Source: Paenibacillus glycanilyticus (GTDB taxonomy: Bacteria; Bacillota; Bacilli; Paenibacillales; Paenibacillaceae). Taken from it: a DNA stretch of 64,000 bases. The stretch is from NCBI RefSeq assembly GCF_030161375.1, contig NZ_BSSQ01000001.1, forward strand, positions 650,672-714,671, read 5' to 3'. The notes under the pieces are model-generated. The model was given only the letters and a program-made list of their open reading frames with translations. It was not told where the DNA came from and did no database searches. Shown piece by piece: positions 63,867-64,000 of the stretch; the stretch's first letter is position 1, and each line of letters begins with the position of its first letter. The position numbers were made by a program, and so were the translations under genes.

Positions 63867-63965
63867 TCGCCGGGCACCGACCGGCCCTGTAGCAGGCTTT
63901 TTGCCTGCTACTGCCCGGACTAGCTTTCTCGCCCGGCACCCACCGGCCCGGTAGCAGGCTTTTTG
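63867..63965. repeat. two copies of a GC-rich 37-base repeat
   Basis: Copy 1 (63867-63903) and copy 2 (63929-63965) share the framework CCGGGCACC-ACCGGCCC-GTAGCAGGCTTTTT with a few changes; start points are 62 bases apart. After copy 1, GTAGCAGGC (63889-63897) pairs with GCCTGCTAC (63903-63911) into a perfect hairpin with a T5 loop. It looks like an intergenic repeat element; function unknown. Confidence 0.65.
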
Positions 63966-64000
63966 GACCTCTGTCAAGAAAGTGGACACTGAGTTAGTGT

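Noticed and set aside
1..64000. tRNA or rRNA genes, CRISPR arrays, prophage or integrase genes
   Set aside because: No cloverleaf-like, ribosomal, spaced-repeat or integrase sequence was recognised in either strand.

Overview
The window looks like a chromosomal segment of a Paenibacillus-type Gram-positive (Bacillota, Paenibacillaceae). Grounds: S-layer-homology (SLH) and very large secreted proteins, many plant-polysaccharide hydrolases (GH5, GH32, GH43, GH51), Lpl-type carbohydrate ABC importers, many AraC/LysR/LacI regulators, a spore-coat-type YheC/YheD ATP-grasp protein, strong Shine-Dalgarno (SD) sequences with frequent TTG starts, and CcpA cre boxes. No rRNA, tRNA, CRISPR array or intact insertion sequence was seen. 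Gene identities come from reading the sequence and from memory of the families; no database search was run.

Layout. 1-6385 (minus): an SLH-anchored secreted protein followed, with a 13-base overlap, by a giant multidomain exoprotein that runs off the left edge (at least 1721 codons). 6579-10697 (minus): a GH5 glucanase-like enzyme, then a lactonase plus fosmidomycin-resistance-type MFS pair. 10787-12343 (plus): a stand-alone LytTR-type regulator behind a promoter with a cre box, and an aldose 1-epimerase. 12389-15649 (minus): a tight three-gene operon of SbnA and SbnB (2,3-diaminopropionate synthesis) with an adenylate-forming ligase and no NRPS or siderophore synthetase nearby. 15800-21884: housekeeping-like and stress genes (YheC/D, an ABC ATPase without a permease, MsrA, a PNPOx-fold protein, a YhdH-type quinone reductase, an O-methyltransferase divergent from a LysR regulator, an AAC(6')-like acetyltransferase).

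21906-29679: sugar-related accessory genes: an AraC regulator divergent from two Gfo/Idh/MocA dehydrogenases, a GH51 arabinofuranosidase, a DUF6171-like cysteine-rich protein, two more AraC regulators and a PhyH-type dioxygenase. 29735-41188: a fructan-use locus. A minus-strand operon encodes two Lpl-type permeases, a lipoprotein binding protein, a cytoplasmic GH32 beta-fructosidase, a ROK fructokinase and a 1258-residue secreted GH32. A divergent LacI-family regulator faces it across a 471-bp intergenic region holding repeated TTTGTAAA elements, one of them inside the operon's promoter. The proposed route is outside cleavage, ABC import, inside cleavage, then phosphorylation of fructose.

41274-61028 (minus): about 20 kb dedicated to sulfur scavenging. 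It combines a YtlI-like LysR regulator, a SnaA-like N-acetyltransferase, a Tcy-type sulfur amino-acid importer, four luciferase-like flavin monooxygenases, two M20 deacylases, a DinB/YfiT-fold protein, a complete oligopeptide-type ABC importer and a 14-helix MFS transporter. The gene set matches, and extends, the Bacillus subtilis ytm/yxe logic of acetylating an S-alkyl-cysteine, oxidatively cleaving the C-S bond and deacetylating to cysteine. 61242-63808 (plus): a cre box, a secreted GH43 with an F5/8C carbohydrate-binding domain, and an alpha/beta hydrolase. The right edge holds two copies of a GC-rich repeat and a sequence that could be the tip of a mobile element.
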